Shown in pieces: positions 41,726 to 50,263 of a DNA stretch of 64,000 nucleotides. Origin of the DNA: CAVOHU01 sp963817885 (GTDB taxonomy: Bacteria; Acidobacteriota; Vicinamibacteria; Vicinamibacterales; JAKQTR01); the NCBI GenBank assembly GCA_963817885.1, contig CAWFQE010000009.1, forward strand, positions 124,001-188,000. The letters are read 5' to 3'. Numbering within the stretch: the stretch's first letter is position 1; each line of letters opens with the position of its first letter. The notes beneath the pieces were generated by a model. It did not search any database. It saw only the letters and a program-made list of their open reading frames with translations, and was not told where the DNA came from. The translations under genes were made by a program, and so were the position numbers.

Positions 41726-42865
41726 ATGAAGATTCAGCGCTTCGCGATGGAACGCATGCAGTCGACCTACGAGAACCAGGTCGAGTACAACCTCTCGGAA
41801 AGCGGCGTCCATCCCATGCGCGTGTCCGAGCTGCTGGGCGATCCGTCCGACCGCGACGCGATGCTCGCGCAGGAGCTGGTCTACCCGCAGTCGAACGGCA
41901 CGATCGAGCTCAGGTCCCTCGTCGCTGCCATGTACCCCGGGGCCACACCCGACCACGTCGAAGTCACCAACGGCGGCTCGGAAGCCAACTTCGTCACGAT
42001 GTGGTCGCTGGTGGAACCGGGCGACGAGGTCGTGATGATGGTGCCGAACTACGGCCAGACGCTCGGGCTCGCGGGCGGCTTCGGCGGCATCATGCGCGAG
42101 TGGCCGCTGGTGTTCTCCCCCGGGCAGGGCCGATGGGGCGTCGACCTCGACGCGCTCGGCCGCCTGGTCAACGCGCGAACGAAGCTCATCGTGATCTGCA
42201 ACCCCAACAATCCGACCGGAGCGCGGTTCGACGCGAAGGACCTCGACGCGATCTGCGCGATCGCGGCAAAGCACGGCGCGTGGGTGCTCTCGGACGAAAT
42301 CTACCGCGGCGCCGAGATTGACGGCGAGGAAACGCCTTCCGTGTGGGGACGATACGAGCGCGTCATCGTCACGAGCGGACTGTCGAAGGCCTACGGGCTG
42401 CCGGGCCTGCGCATCGGCTGGATCGTCAGCACGCCGGCGGTCGTCGAGAACACGTGGTCGTATCACGACTACACGACCATCGGCCCCGGCACGCTGAGCG
42501 ACCGGTTCGCGCGCATCGCGCTGCAGCCGGCCACCCGCCGGAAGATTCTCGATCGGACCCGGAAGATCCTGACGACGAACCTGCCGGTGATCCTGGGGTG
42601 GTTCAACGCGCACGCCGACTACTTCAGCTACGCCCTGCCCCAGGCGGGCGCCATCGTGTACACGAAGTATCACGATTCGATCAACTCCACCGATCTCGTC
42701 AATCGTCTTCGCATCGAGAAGAGCGTGCTGATCGTGCCGGGTGACCACTTCGGGATGGACGGGTATCTCCGAATCGGATTCGGATCCGAGACGCGGTACC
42801 TTCGGGACGGCCTCGACCGCCTCGCAGACCTGCTGCGGTCCCTGCAGACCAAGAGGGGCGCGTAA
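41726..42865 (+). CDS. PLP-dependent aminotransferase class I/II
   Basis: A 379-residue fold-type I enzyme. GGAGGAGG precedes the ATG. EVTNGGSEANFVTMWSLVEP, VICNPNNPTGARFDAKDL, SDEIYRGAEIDGE and the PLP lysine in TSGLSKAYGLPGLRIGWIV are all present, as is the substrate Arg in LRIGFG. It is similar in outline to valine/aspartate-type and capreomycidine-synthase-like aminotransferases. It sits directly before homoserine dehydrogenase, which suggests amino-acid metabolism. The exact substrate is unknown. Confidence 0.9.
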   Translation: MKIQRFAMERMQSTYENQVEYNLSESGVHPMRVSELLGDPSDRDAMLAQELVYPQSNGTIELRSLVAAMYPGATPDHVEVTNGGSEANFVTMWSLVEPGDEVVMMVPNYGQTLGLAGGFGGIMREWPLVFSPGQGRWGVDLDALGRLVNARTKLIVICNPNNPTGARFDAKDLDAICAIAAKHGAWVLSDEIYRGAEIDGEETPSVWGRYERVIVTSGLSKAYGLPGLRIGWIVSTPAVVENTWSYHDYTTIGPGTLSDRFARIALQPATRRKILDRTRKILTTNLPVILGWFNAHADYFSYALPQAGAIVYTKYHDSINSTDLVNRLRIEKSVLIVPGDHFGMDGYLRIGFGSETRYLRDGLDRLADLLRSLQTKRGA

Positions 42866-42866
42866 C

Positions 42867-43967
42867 ATGAACCGGGTTTCGTATCTCGATCTGCTGCTGG
42901 TCGGGTTCGGCAAGGTCGGGCGGCGTTTTGCGAGGCTCCTGCAGGAGCGATCCGTGCGGTTGCGGAGCGAGGAAGGCCTGAGCTGGCGCGTGGTCGGCAT
43001 CTCGACCCGGAGCCACGGGTGCGTGTTCGACTCGCACGGCGTCGACCTCGAGCGTTCGCTCCAGATCGTCGAGGCGGGACGGAGCCTGAACTCGCTGTCG
43101 GAACACGAGGTCGATCGCTCGCTGCGCGCCGACGCCACGGGCCTGGAACTCATCCGGCACGCCACGGGGGAACTGCCCCGGCGCCGCCTGCAGCAGCTGG
43201 TCGTCTGCGAGACGACGGTGCTGGACATCAAGAACGGCCAGCCGGCGACCAGCCACGTGACGGCGGCCCTGCGCGGAGGCGCGCACGTCATCACCGCGAA
43301 CAAGGGGCCGGTGGCGTTCGCCTACCGGGAACTGCAGGCCCAGGCGTCCAGCGCGCGGCTCTCGTTCCTGTTCGAAGGCGCGGTGATGGACGGCGTGCCC
43401 ATCTTCAACCTGGTGCGCGAGACCTTGCCGGTGGCGGAGATTCTCGGATTCCAGGGCGTCATCAACGCGACGACCAACTACATCCTGACGGCGATGGAAG
43501 ATGGCCGCACCTTCGACGAGGCCCTCCGGGAGATGCAGACGGCCGGCATCGCGGAAGCCGATCCGTCATTCGACGTGGACGGATGGGACGCCGCCGCCAA
43601 GTGCGCCGCGCTCATCAACGTGCTGATGCACGGCACCCAGACGCCCCAGACGATCGAGCGGGCCGGGATCGGCGGGATCACGCCTGAACGCGTGCAGGAC
43701 GCCGTCCGCCGCGGCAAGCGGCTGCGCCTGGTCGCGAGCGGCCAGCGGGAATCCGGTCAACTGGTCGGGCGCGTCGCGCCGGTCGAAGTCGACGAGTCGA
43801 GCCCGCTGGCGTCGCTGACAGGCGTGCAGAATCTCCTGATGCTGCGCACCGATGTGCTCGGCGAAATCGGGCTGCTGCAGCACGACGGCGGCCTGGAGCA
43901 GACGGCCTACGCGCTCATCAGCGACCTGGTGTCCATCGCCAGGCACTTCGGGAAGGATGAAGCGTAG
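42867..43967 (+). CDS. hom: Homoserine dehydrogenase
   Basis: A 366-residue enzyme of the aspartate pathway. The N-terminus has LLLVGFGKVGRRFARLL, an NAD(P)-binding glycine pattern. VITANKGPVAF, FEGAVMDGVPIFNLVRETLP and GVINATTNYILTAMEDG match the catalytic domain, as does ADPSFDVDGWDAAAKCAAL with the catalytic Lys. There is no ACT domain, so it belongs to the short form. It starts 1 bp after the aminotransferase stop. Confidence 0.92.
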   Translation: MNRVSYLDLLLVGFGKVGRRFARLLQERSVRLRSEEGLSWRVVGISTRSHGCVFDSHGVDLERSLQIVEAGRSLNSLSEHEVDRSLRADATGLELIRHATGELPRRRLQQLVVCETTVLDIKNGQPATSHVTAALRGGAHVITANKGPVAFAYRELQAQASSARLSFLFEGAVMDGVPIFNLVRETLPVAEILGFQGVINATTNYILTAMEDGRTFDEALREMQTAGIAEADPSFDVDGWDAAAKCAALINVLMHGTQTPQTIERAGIGGITPERVQDAVRRGKRLRLVASGQRESGQLVGRVAPVEVDESSPLASLTGVQNLLMLRTDVLGEIGLLQHDGGLEQTAYALISDLVSIARHFGKDEA

Positions 43968-43987
43968 GCTGCCATGAACCGCCCCTC

Positions 43988-45229
43988 ATGAGTGCGGAGC
44001 CGAGTCCGTCGCCGGAGGCACCGCGGCCGCTGGATGGGGTCATGGTGCTCGATCTGTCGCGGGTGCTCTCGGGGCCGTTCTGCACGATGATGCTCGCCGA
44101 CATGGGCGCGCGCGTCATCAAGATCGAGCGTCCGGGCCGCGGCGACGACACCCGGCAGTGGGGGCCGCCGTTCATCAGCGGCGAGAGCTCGTATTTCCTG
44201 AGCATCAATCGAAACAAGCAGAGCGTCGCGCTGGATTTCAAGCACCCCGCAGGACGGGCGCTGCTCGACCGGTTGGTGGAAAAGGCCGACGTCCTGGTCG
44301 AGAATTTCCATCCCGGCACGCTCGACAGGATGGGCCTTGGATACGACGACGTGTCGGAGCGGCATCCGGGCCTGATCTATTGTTCGATCACGGGCTACGG
44401 CCGGACCGGGCCGAATTACGATCGCCCGGGTTATGACGCGATCATCCAGGCCGAGGGCGGCCTGATGAGCCTGACCGGCGCGGAGGACGGCGAGCCGTTC
44501 CGGCTTGGCGTGCCGATCGCCGATCTGGCCACCGGGATGTTCGCGGCGCAGGGCATCACCCTGGCACTGCTGGTGCGACACAGGACGGGCCGCGGGCAGC
44601 ACGTCGATGTGAGCATGCTCGACGCGGTCGCCTCCGTGCTGACCAGCCAGGCGGGAATCTACTTTGCCACCGGGTCGGCGCCGGTCCGGATGGGCAACAG
44701 GCACCCGAGCATTGCGCCCTACGACGCCTATCCGGCAGCCGACGGCACGTTGATCCTGGCCGTGGGCAACGACGGACAATGGGTGCGATTCTGCGAAACG
44801 GCCGGCCTCGATCACCTCGCCGCCGATCCGCGGTTCGCGACCAACGCCGATCGCGTCAGGCGGCAGGCTGAGCTGCGGCCGCTCATCGAGCAGGTCATCC
44901 GCCTGCGGCCCCGGCAGGAGTGGATTGACACGCTCGTGCCGGCCGGAGTGCCGTGCACCGCGGTGCGCGATCTCGCCCAGGTGCTGACCGATCCGCAGTT
45001 GCTGTCGCGGTCGATGGTGCAGCAGATGTCCCATCCATCGGCCGGCCTGATCTCGATGCTGGGCGTGCCGGTGAAGCTGTCGGCGACGCCGGGCCGGATC
45101 GTCAGTCCTCCGCCACGTCTCGGCGAGCACACGGCGCAGGCGCTCGAAGGCGTCCTGGGCCTGTCGTCGCAGGAAATCACCGATCTTGCGCGCGAGGGGG
45201 TGATCGAACTCCTTCCGCCTCTTCCATGA
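43988..45229 (+). CDS. CaiB/BaiF family (type III) CoA-transferase
   Basis: A 413-residue enzyme: LDGVMVLDLSRVLSGPFCTM, MGARVIKIERPGRGDDTRQW, YFLSINRNKQSVALDFKHPA, LVENFHPGTLDRMGLGYDDV and YCSITGYGRTGPNYDRPGYD are standard. The catalytic Asp is expected in RLGVPIADLATGMFAAQG. It moves CoA between acyl groups; the acids cannot be told from sequence. The stop overlaps the next start (ATGA), so the two are coupled. Confidence 0.92.
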   Translation: MSAEPSPSPEAPRPLDGVMVLDLSRVLSGPFCTMMLADMGARVIKIERPGRGDDTRQWGPPFISGESSYFLSINRNKQSVALDFKHPAGRALLDRLVEKADVLVENFHPGTLDRMGLGYDDVSERHPGLIYCSITGYGRTGPNYDRPGYDAIIQAEGGLMSLTGAEDGEPFRLGVPIADLATGMFAAQGITLALLVRHRTGRGQHVDVSMLDAVASVLTSQAGIYFATGSAPVRMGNRHPSIAPYDAYPAADGTLILAVGNDGQWVRFCETAGLDHLAADPRFATNADRVRRQAELRPLIEQVIRLRPRQEWIDTLVPAGVPCTAVRDLAQVLTDPQLLSRSMVQQMSHPSAGLISMLGVPVKLSATPGRIVSPPPRLGEHTAQALEGVLGLSSQEITDLAREGVIELLPPLP

Positions 45230-45675
45230 GCAGGTCCGCCATGCCGATTGAAGTGTCCGCGATCAAGCGTCAGGTGCAGCAGCGTCTCGAACAGATCAAG
45301 CAGGCGGCCGGCGCGCGCCGGACGCGCGTGGCCGAGGCCGAGCGGCTCTTCGAGCCGTTTCTGACCAACACGGCCATTCCCGTGTTTCGGACCGTCGCCT
45401 CCGTGCTGTCGTCGGAGGGGTACCCCTACAAGGTGCATACGCCGGCGGGCGGGGTCCGCCTGGCCTCGGATCGGTCCGCGCACACCTACGTCGACCTTCG
45501 CTTCGACACGTCTCACGACACGCCGCAGGTCATGGCCGAGATCAGCCGCGAACGGGGCAGCCACATCCTGGCCGATGACAAGCCCCTGTGCGAGGGCAAG
45601 ACCATCAGTGAGATCAGCGATGAAGACGTGCTGGCGCTGCTTCTCGAAGCGATCGGGGAACTGGTGGAGCGGTGA
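45226..45675 (+). CDS. Small protein of unknown function coupled to the CoA-transferase
   Basis: A 149-residue soluble protein whose ATG overlaps the CoA-transferase stop. An N-terminal coiled-coil-like helix (EVSAIKRQVQQRLEQIKQAA) leads into a compact alpha/beta part (FLTNTAIPVFRTVASVLSSE, YVDLRFDTSHDTPQVMAEIS) and an acidic end. No family is recognised. Structured element C begins 88 bp downstream. Confidence 0.7.
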   Translation: MSRSAMPIEVSAIKRQVQQRLEQIKQAAGARRTRVAEAERLFEPFLTNTAIPVFRTVASVLSSEGYPYKVHTPAGGVRLASDRSAHTYVDLRFDTSHDTPQVMAEISRERGSHILADDKPLCEGKTISEISDEDVLALLLEAIGELVER

Positions 45676-45762
45676 GACAGACAGGCTGGAGGCTTGAGGC
45701 TTAAGGCTGGAGGCCTGATTCACTCCGCCGGGAGACCGGGCTCAGGGTGGCAGAGATCGGCG

Positions 45763-46030
45763 CGACGACGGGTCGGTCGTGCAGTCGGTCCCTTGAGCCG
45801 AGCCGAGGGCGGTAGGTCGCAAAACGCAACGCAAGGGCCGAAATCCGGGATGGGTCGGACCCGTCCCTGCCGCCGACAGCACCCTGAAGACGCGATTTGC
45901 CGCCCTTCGACGTTGCTCAGGGCGCCCCGTGGTTCGGCAAGCTCACCACGCCCTGAGCCAAGTCGAAGGGCGAGCAAGGCCGAGGGGCGGCGAGTGCGAG
46001 CGGGACCGCGGAACGACTGACCAATCGTCG
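45763..46030 (+). ncRNA. Structured intergenic element, copy C
   Basis: The outer helix CGACGA/TCGTCG (45763-45768, 46025-46030) leads to GGTCGGTCGT (45771-45780) pairing with ACGACTGACC (46013-46022). The internal helix GCAAAACGC/GCGATTTGC (45819-45827, 45892-45900) has one mismatch. The inner hairpin is GGGATGGGT/ACCCGTCCC (45847-45855, 45859-45867). The same single-stranded blocks as in copies A and B are present (GAGCCGAGCCGAGGGCG, GGGCCGAAA, CCGACAGCACCCTG). It contains the nested palindrome. It lies between the coupled small gene and the PilT-like gene end. Confidence 0.65.
45902..45971. repeat. Nested 70-bp palindromic repeat (copy in element C)
   Basis: Same size as 18499-18568, with an identical core in inverted orientation. 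Arms are GCCCTTCGACGTTGCTCAGG and CCCTGAGCCAAGTCGAAGGG. It is inserted at the equivalent place relative to its host element. Confidence 0.75.
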
Positions 46031-46058
46031 TAACTCATACGGGAGGAGACACCCGTGC

Positions 46059-47282
46059 TCAGGCCAGGCGCTCGGTGAAGGAGGTGTCGATGCCTTCTTT
46101 GCGCAACTGCTCCACGAACGCGCTGCGGTCGTACGCCTTCCGATACGCCTCGCGCGCGTCGACCGCGCCGCTCTGAACGAAGGCGACCAGCGCATCGTTC
46201 ATCGGCACCATCCCTTGTTTTCTGCCGGATTCAATCGCCCGCGGCAGCTGGGCGATCCTGGCGTCGGCGATGAGCGCCGAGACGGCAGACGTGTTCAGGA
46301 GGACTTCGCGGGCCGCCGCGCGCCCGCCGCCCGTCTTCCGGAGCAGCACCTGGGCCACGACTCCGCGCAGCGTCTCGCTCAGCGTCAACGCCACCTGGGT
46401 GCGGCGATCGCTCGGGGCCTGGTCGAGGAGGCGCGCCAGGGCCGCTGACGCCGCTCCGGCGGTGACCGACGCGATCACCAGGTGTCCGGACTCGGCAGCC
46501 TCGAGCGCGAGCGCCATCAACTCGGGCGTCCGCAAGTCCTCGATCACGAGCACGTCGGGGTTCTCACGCAGCGTGGCCCGCGCCGCGGCCAGCACCTGGT
46601 CGGCGTCGCCGCGAACTTCCCGCTGGCTGATCATGCCCTTGCGGCTTTCGTGAACGACCGCGATCTCGGATTCGAGCGTGACCACGTAGTCAGCCCGGCC
46701 CCGGTTGACCAGGTCCACCAGGGCGGCAATCACGGTGGACTTGCCGCTCTGCCGCGGGCCGGCGATCAGAATGAGCCCGTCGCGCTCGGCGGCCAGCGCC
46801 TGGATGTCGCGCGACAGCCCGAGCTGGTCGGCTGACACGACTCGTGCGGGAGTCAGCCTGAACACGCCGCCAGGCCCGCGATGGTCCCTGAAGCTGAGGC
46901 ACCGGATGCGCCCGATGTCCGGAAATTCGCACACCCACTCGGCGCCGGGGCCGCCGGTGGGCGCGTCGCTCTTGTTCTTTGGCGCCAGCTCGTGAATGAG
47001 CGCGTCGACGTCCGCCTGACCGAGGATTGGCTCGGTCTCGAGCCGGACCACCTCGTCTTCGATCCGGATGGCTGGCCGCGCGTCGGTCATCAGGTAGAGC
47101 GTCGACGCGCCGCGGGCCGCGGCCGTGCGAAGCAGCCGTCCAACGCCCATGAATCGCGGCGAAGGCGACGGCGTCCTGGTACCCTCGGACTCGATCGGAC
47201 TGCGGGTCAGCGAGACAACCCGGGCTGCAAGAGCCTCATCGGGAGGGGCGAGCCTCCGGTCCAGCGGCAGCCCCAGTTCCAC
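46059..47282 (-). CDS. PilT/PilU-like ATPase, C-terminal part of a frameshifted gene
   Basis: About 400 residues in one frame. A PilT N-terminal domain (LLRTAAARGASTLYLMTDAR) is followed by the RecA-like ATPase. Walker A is GPRQSGKST. The Walker B region is NPDVLVIEDLRTPELMALAL, where PilT has GEMRD. The AAESGHLVIASVTAG block lacks the usual His box. These changes suggest a PilU-like or degenerate motor. The frame continues upstream of 47282 without a real start (…RDIAAGESGVRRPGGDLDDV…). It is the end of a longer protein that starts at 48665 and is interrupted by three single-base shifts. Confidence 0.8.
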   Translation of the reverse strand: MELGLPLDRRLAPPDEALAARVVSLTRSPIESEGTRTPSPSPRFMGVGRLLRTAAARGASTLYLMTDARPAIRIEDEVVRLETEPILGQADVDALIHELAPKNKSDAPTGGPGAEWVCEFPDIGRIRCLSFRDHRGPGGVFRLTPARVVSADQLGLSRDIQALAAERDGLILIAGPRQSGKSTVIAALVDLVNRGRADYVVTLESEIAVVHESRKGMISQREVRGDADQVLAAARATLRENPDVLVIEDLRTPELMALALEAAESGHLVIASVTAGAASAALARLLDQAPSDRRTQVALTLSETLRGVVAQVLLRKTGGGRAAAREVLLNTSAVSALIADARIAQLPRAIESGRKQGMVPMNDALVAFVQSGAVDAREAYRKAYDRSAFVEQLRKEGIDTSFTERLA

Positions 47283-48665
47283 GTCGTCCAGATCGCCGCC
47301 CGGACGCCTGACGCCGGATTCGCCTGCCGCGATGTCGCGCCGGCCTGCCAGATTCTGGTGTCCGTGTTGAAGCCTGTGGCGGCGCCACGAGCGGCACAGG
47401 GGGCGCCGGCCGCGTCTGGGGTGACGCGGGGAGCGCGGGACTCGATGCTCGTGTCGCGGGTGGTCCGGCTGGGGGCGCAGAAGTCGCCGGAACGGTCGTG
47501 CGCGGCGCGGGTGGTGCCAGCCCCGGTCCGGACGATGAAACGCGTGGCCCAGGACCTCCTGCGGCGGACACAGGTGTCGAGGCGGACGGCGAGGTCGCCG
47601 CAGGGCGCGATGCCGAAGGCGCAGGGATTACGGGAGCCGGCGGACGCACCGATGGCGGCGCCACCGGCGGCGCGGGCGTCGGCGGGACCACAGGGCGCGC
47701 AGCGGATGGCGCGACAGGCGCCGCGGGCGGCGGAACAGGCCAGCCATATCTCGTCGTGTGCGGCACAGGCGTCACGCTGCCTGGCGCACGCTGCGCGATT
47801 GGCGGCACAGGCGTCGCAGAACCTGCCGGGCGCATCGGCGGCACAGGCGTCGCAGAACCTGCCGGGCGCGCCGGCGGCACGGCCGCCGCAGGTGCTTCCG
47901 GGCGAGACGCGGCTGGCGTGACGGGCGCCGCCGAGGGCGACCAGGTCCGTGTCGTATGCGGCGCCGGCGCCGAGGTGCCCGGCGCGACAGGCGGCGCGGT
48001 GCTCGCGGGAATTGAAGGAGCCGCCGGCGATGACGAGGGCGGCGCGCCGCGTGGCCCGGGCGTCACAGACGGCGTGGCATATCGTGCGGTCCGCGGCTCG
48101 ACGCGGTGGCGCGGGGGTCGACGGTGCGTCCGCGCGCACCGCGGATGGCGCTGGCAGTTCGGCGCGCGGAGCCTGCGTCACAGACGGCGTGGCGAATCTC
48201 GCCGTGCGCGGCCCGGGCATCGCAGAGGTGGGAGATGGAGTCGCGGCGGGTGGCGCCTCCCTGGTAACGTGCGGATCCGGGTTCGGCGCCTCGATAGCGC
48301 TCCGCCTTCGCCTCAGTTCGATCCAGACGTCGTCTTTGCCGCAGGCCGCCACGATCGTAAACGAATCGGCGGGCGCACCCGCGGCGCGCACCTCGGCCTC
48401 GGCCGAGCCGGCCCTGGTGAAGGTCGCCAGGGCTTCGGCCGGGAGGATGCCGCGCACCAGCCCCAGGATCGCGTCCAGCTTGAGCGGGATGCGCGAGATC
48501 GTGAGGGGGCCCGACGGCGTCAGGATGTATGGCTGCTCGCCGACGTGCATGACGAGACCGTCCCCGTTGGACCTCAAGACGGCCGCGATCAGGTTGTCGA
48601 GAAGCGCCACGAGGTGGTCTCCGACGAGCCGGTCAGGACGAAACGGGCCCCTGGTGTTTCGACAT
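47283..48665 (-). pseudogene. N-terminal domain and Pro/Ala linker of the same PilT-like gene, broken by frameshifts
   Basis: A strong start (GGAGGT, five bases, ATG at 48665) gives SKHQGP, but its frame stops at once. Dropping one base of the GGGG run near 48650 joins it to FRPDRLVGDHLVALLDNLIA and a domain resembling a degenerate PilT N-terminal domain (GDGLVMHVGEQPYILTPSGP). Dropping one base in the C run at 48113-48117 then gives a long Pro/Ala/Thr linker. A third shift near 47300-47370 leads into the ATPase part. With three bases removed the locus is exactly 868 codons including the stop. An uncorrected GTG frame (48610-47207) covers part of it. Confidence 0.6.
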
Positions 48666-48793
48666 GAGACACCTCCAGAGCCAGCCTTCTCTGGTTTCGG
48701 CCGAAACAGGGGCCGGCATTAGCTAGGACGGGACATTTCGGCGTCCGGATCTCGGGTGAAGGCCGAGGGCCGGAGGATGGAGGCTGGCGCCGG

Positions 48794-49222
48794 CTACCGT
48801 CTCGGCTCGCCGCCCACCTCGTAGATTCGCACCATTTCCACGAGCTTGAACCCACGCGTCTGGTAGGGCGCGACGATGCGGTGCGCGCGGAGGTACTGGA
48901 TCATCCCGTCGTCTGCGTAGTCGGGCTCGCCGATGCCCTCCAGCCCGGACAGCCTGCGCCCGAAATCGGCAAACGTCATGGCCTTCTCGGCCACCCGGCG
49001 GGTTCCCGAGAAGACGAGAAGACGGCGCACAGGCACCTGGCGGACGCGCGTGCCAAAGCCCACGAACAACTCGTTGGATATGAACGCGTAGCTCGGCTCG
49101 TTGCGGCCAGCCGGCGCGTCTTCGACCTTCAGGAATTCAATCCCGTCGAGCCCCTTCAGCGCCTCGACAAGGCTGATGGTGAAGTCGCCGTCGCCGGACC
49201 ACGCGGTTCGGTCAATCTGCAC
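48794..49222 (-). CDS. Conserved-looking protein of unknown function
   Basis: A 142-residue soluble protein from a GTG at 49222. The N-terminal part (DRTAWSGDGDFTISLVEALK) and the C-terminal part (TFADFGRRLSGLEGIGEPDY; RGFKLVEMVRIYEV) look like a compact alpha/beta domain. There is no signal peptide or membrane segment, and no family is recognised. It lies just upstream of the PilT-like gene on the same strand, so it may belong to the same unit. Confidence 0.65.
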   Translation of the reverse strand: MQIDRTAWSGDGDFTISLVEALKGLDGIEFLKVEDAPAGRNEPSYAFISNELFVGFGTRVRQVPVRRLLVFSGTRRVAEKAMTFADFGRRLSGLEGIGEPDYADDGMIQYLRAHRIVAPYQTRGFKLVEMVRIYEVGGEPRR

Positions 49223-49334
49223 GATACGGCCTGCGCAAGACCCGCATGAGTCCTGACCTCAGCTCGAGCTGGAACGATGCCGCGCGAAGTGGTCTCCAGA
49301 ACGACCCCGGGTTGAACACGCTCGCCTGATGGAG

Positions 49335-49354
49335 GGCGGCTCCTCAGGGCCGCC
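49335..49354. repeat. GGCGGC/GCCGCC hairpin, repeat unit
   Basis: GATGGAGGGCGGCTC starts this copy and the one at 49484. GGCGGC pairs with GCCGCC around an eight-base loop. It lies in a 305-bp gap with no supported gene. Confidence 0.45.
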
Positions 49355-49483
49355 AGACTCGCCGGGGCTGACCGCCTACGCCAAGGCTACGGCGGTCCGC
49401 CGAAGCGTCCCGCGAAGGCGGAAGCCCCGGCCTCCATCTGACTCGGCATCCACCTGACACGGCCGCCTCCGGACCTGATGGAG

Positions 49484-49503
49484 GGCGGCTCTTTAGAGCC
49501 GCC
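49484..49503 (-). terminator. Hairpin downstream of queD
   Basis: GGCGGCTC-TTTA-GAGCCGCC is a perfect 8-bp stem about 25 bp after the queD stop. The second copy of the TGATGGAGGGCGGCTC unit lies in the same gap. Confidence 0.5.
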
Positions 49504-49527
49504 GGCCGCCAGCCTGATCCCGGCTCG

Positions 49528-49932
49528 CTATTCCCCGCTGTAGCTGGCGTAGGAAGTCGGCGTCTCCCAGACGCGAACCACCTCGACCGGGAAGCCCTGG
49601 CTCTTGGCAAAGTCGTAGATCAGCTTGGCGAGATGCTCGACGGTCGGGTTGGTGTCGACAATGAAGATGGGCTCGCCAAGCTTGCGCAGCGGCTCCACCA
49701 GCGGGTCGTCGTGCCGCAGGATCATCTGGTGATCGAGCTCGGCGTCGATCCACCCCTTGATGACCCGCTTGATGTCGCTGAAATCGACCACCATGTTGCG
49801 GTCGTCCAGCGAACCGCTGCGCACGTCGATTTCGGCCACCGCGTTGTGGCCATGCGGGTGCTTGCAGACCCCGTTGTAGTCGAGCAGGCGATGCCCGTAG
49901 CAGAAGTCGATGCGCTTGGTGACAGAGTACAT
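49528..49932 (-). CDS. queD: 6-carboxytetrahydropterin synthase QueD (PTPS family)
   Basis: A 134-residue enzyme of the queuosine/deazapurine pathway. Zinc histidines lie in FCYGHRLLDYNGVCKHPHGHN, with the catalytic Cys in VCKHPHGHN. MVVDFSDIKRVIKGWIDAEL, DHQMILRHDDPLV and NPTVEHLAKLIYDF are diagnostic, and the Glu near the end (VWETPTSYASY) completes the site. No other que genes are nearby. A region rich in palindromes and tandem repeats lies upstream. Confidence 0.93.
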   Translation of the reverse strand: MYSVTKRIDFCYGHRLLDYNGVCKHPHGHNAVAEIDVRSGSLDDRNMVVDFSDIKRVIKGWIDAELDHQMILRHDDPLVEPLRKLGEPIFIVDTNPTVEHLAKLIYDFAKSQGFPVEVVRVWETPTSYASYSGE

Positions 49933-50073
49933 GCCAGCATTCTAAACCCTGAGCGCATCTGTCGGGTGCATCTGTTCACCCGGGCCACCCGCGCCGCGGA
50001 CACCAGACTCCGCGACGTTCTGCGCAGGCACGGGCGATTGTGGATCGTCAGGCGGGTGACCAGGCATCCCCGA

Positions 50074-50095
50074 CCCGGGGTCTTAAGACCCCGGG
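50074..50095. repeat. 22-bp perfect palindrome
   Basis: CCCGGGGTCTT followed by its exact complement. It is the same motif as the hairpin after mqnE (24042-24061). It opens the tandem repeat region. Confidence 0.7.
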
Positions 50096-50097
50096 CT

Positions 50098-50262
50098 CCA
50101 TCAGTCAGGGTGGTCTCTGATCACCCTCGTGGTCCATCAGTCAGGGTGGTCTCGATGACCCTCGGGGTCCATCAGTCAGGGTGGCCTCTGAAGACCCCGG
50201 GCTCCATCAGACAGGGTGGCCTCTGAAGACCCCCAGGCTGCATCAGACAGGGTGGCGTCTTG
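50098..50262. repeat. Tandem array of five 35/36-bp units
   Basis: Units start with [CG]CATCAG[TA]CAGGGTGG at 50098, 50134, 50169, 50204 and 50240. Their 3' halves (CTCTGAAGACCCCGGG and variants) can fold back on GGGTGG. The array ends at the stop codon of the DUF4097 lipoprotein gene. There are no unique spacers, so it is not CRISPR. Confidence 0.8.
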
Positions 50263-50263
50263 T

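Noticed and set aside
50098..50262. CRISPR-like array
   Set aside because: Units are contiguous and alike throughout, with no unique spacers, and there are no cas genes.
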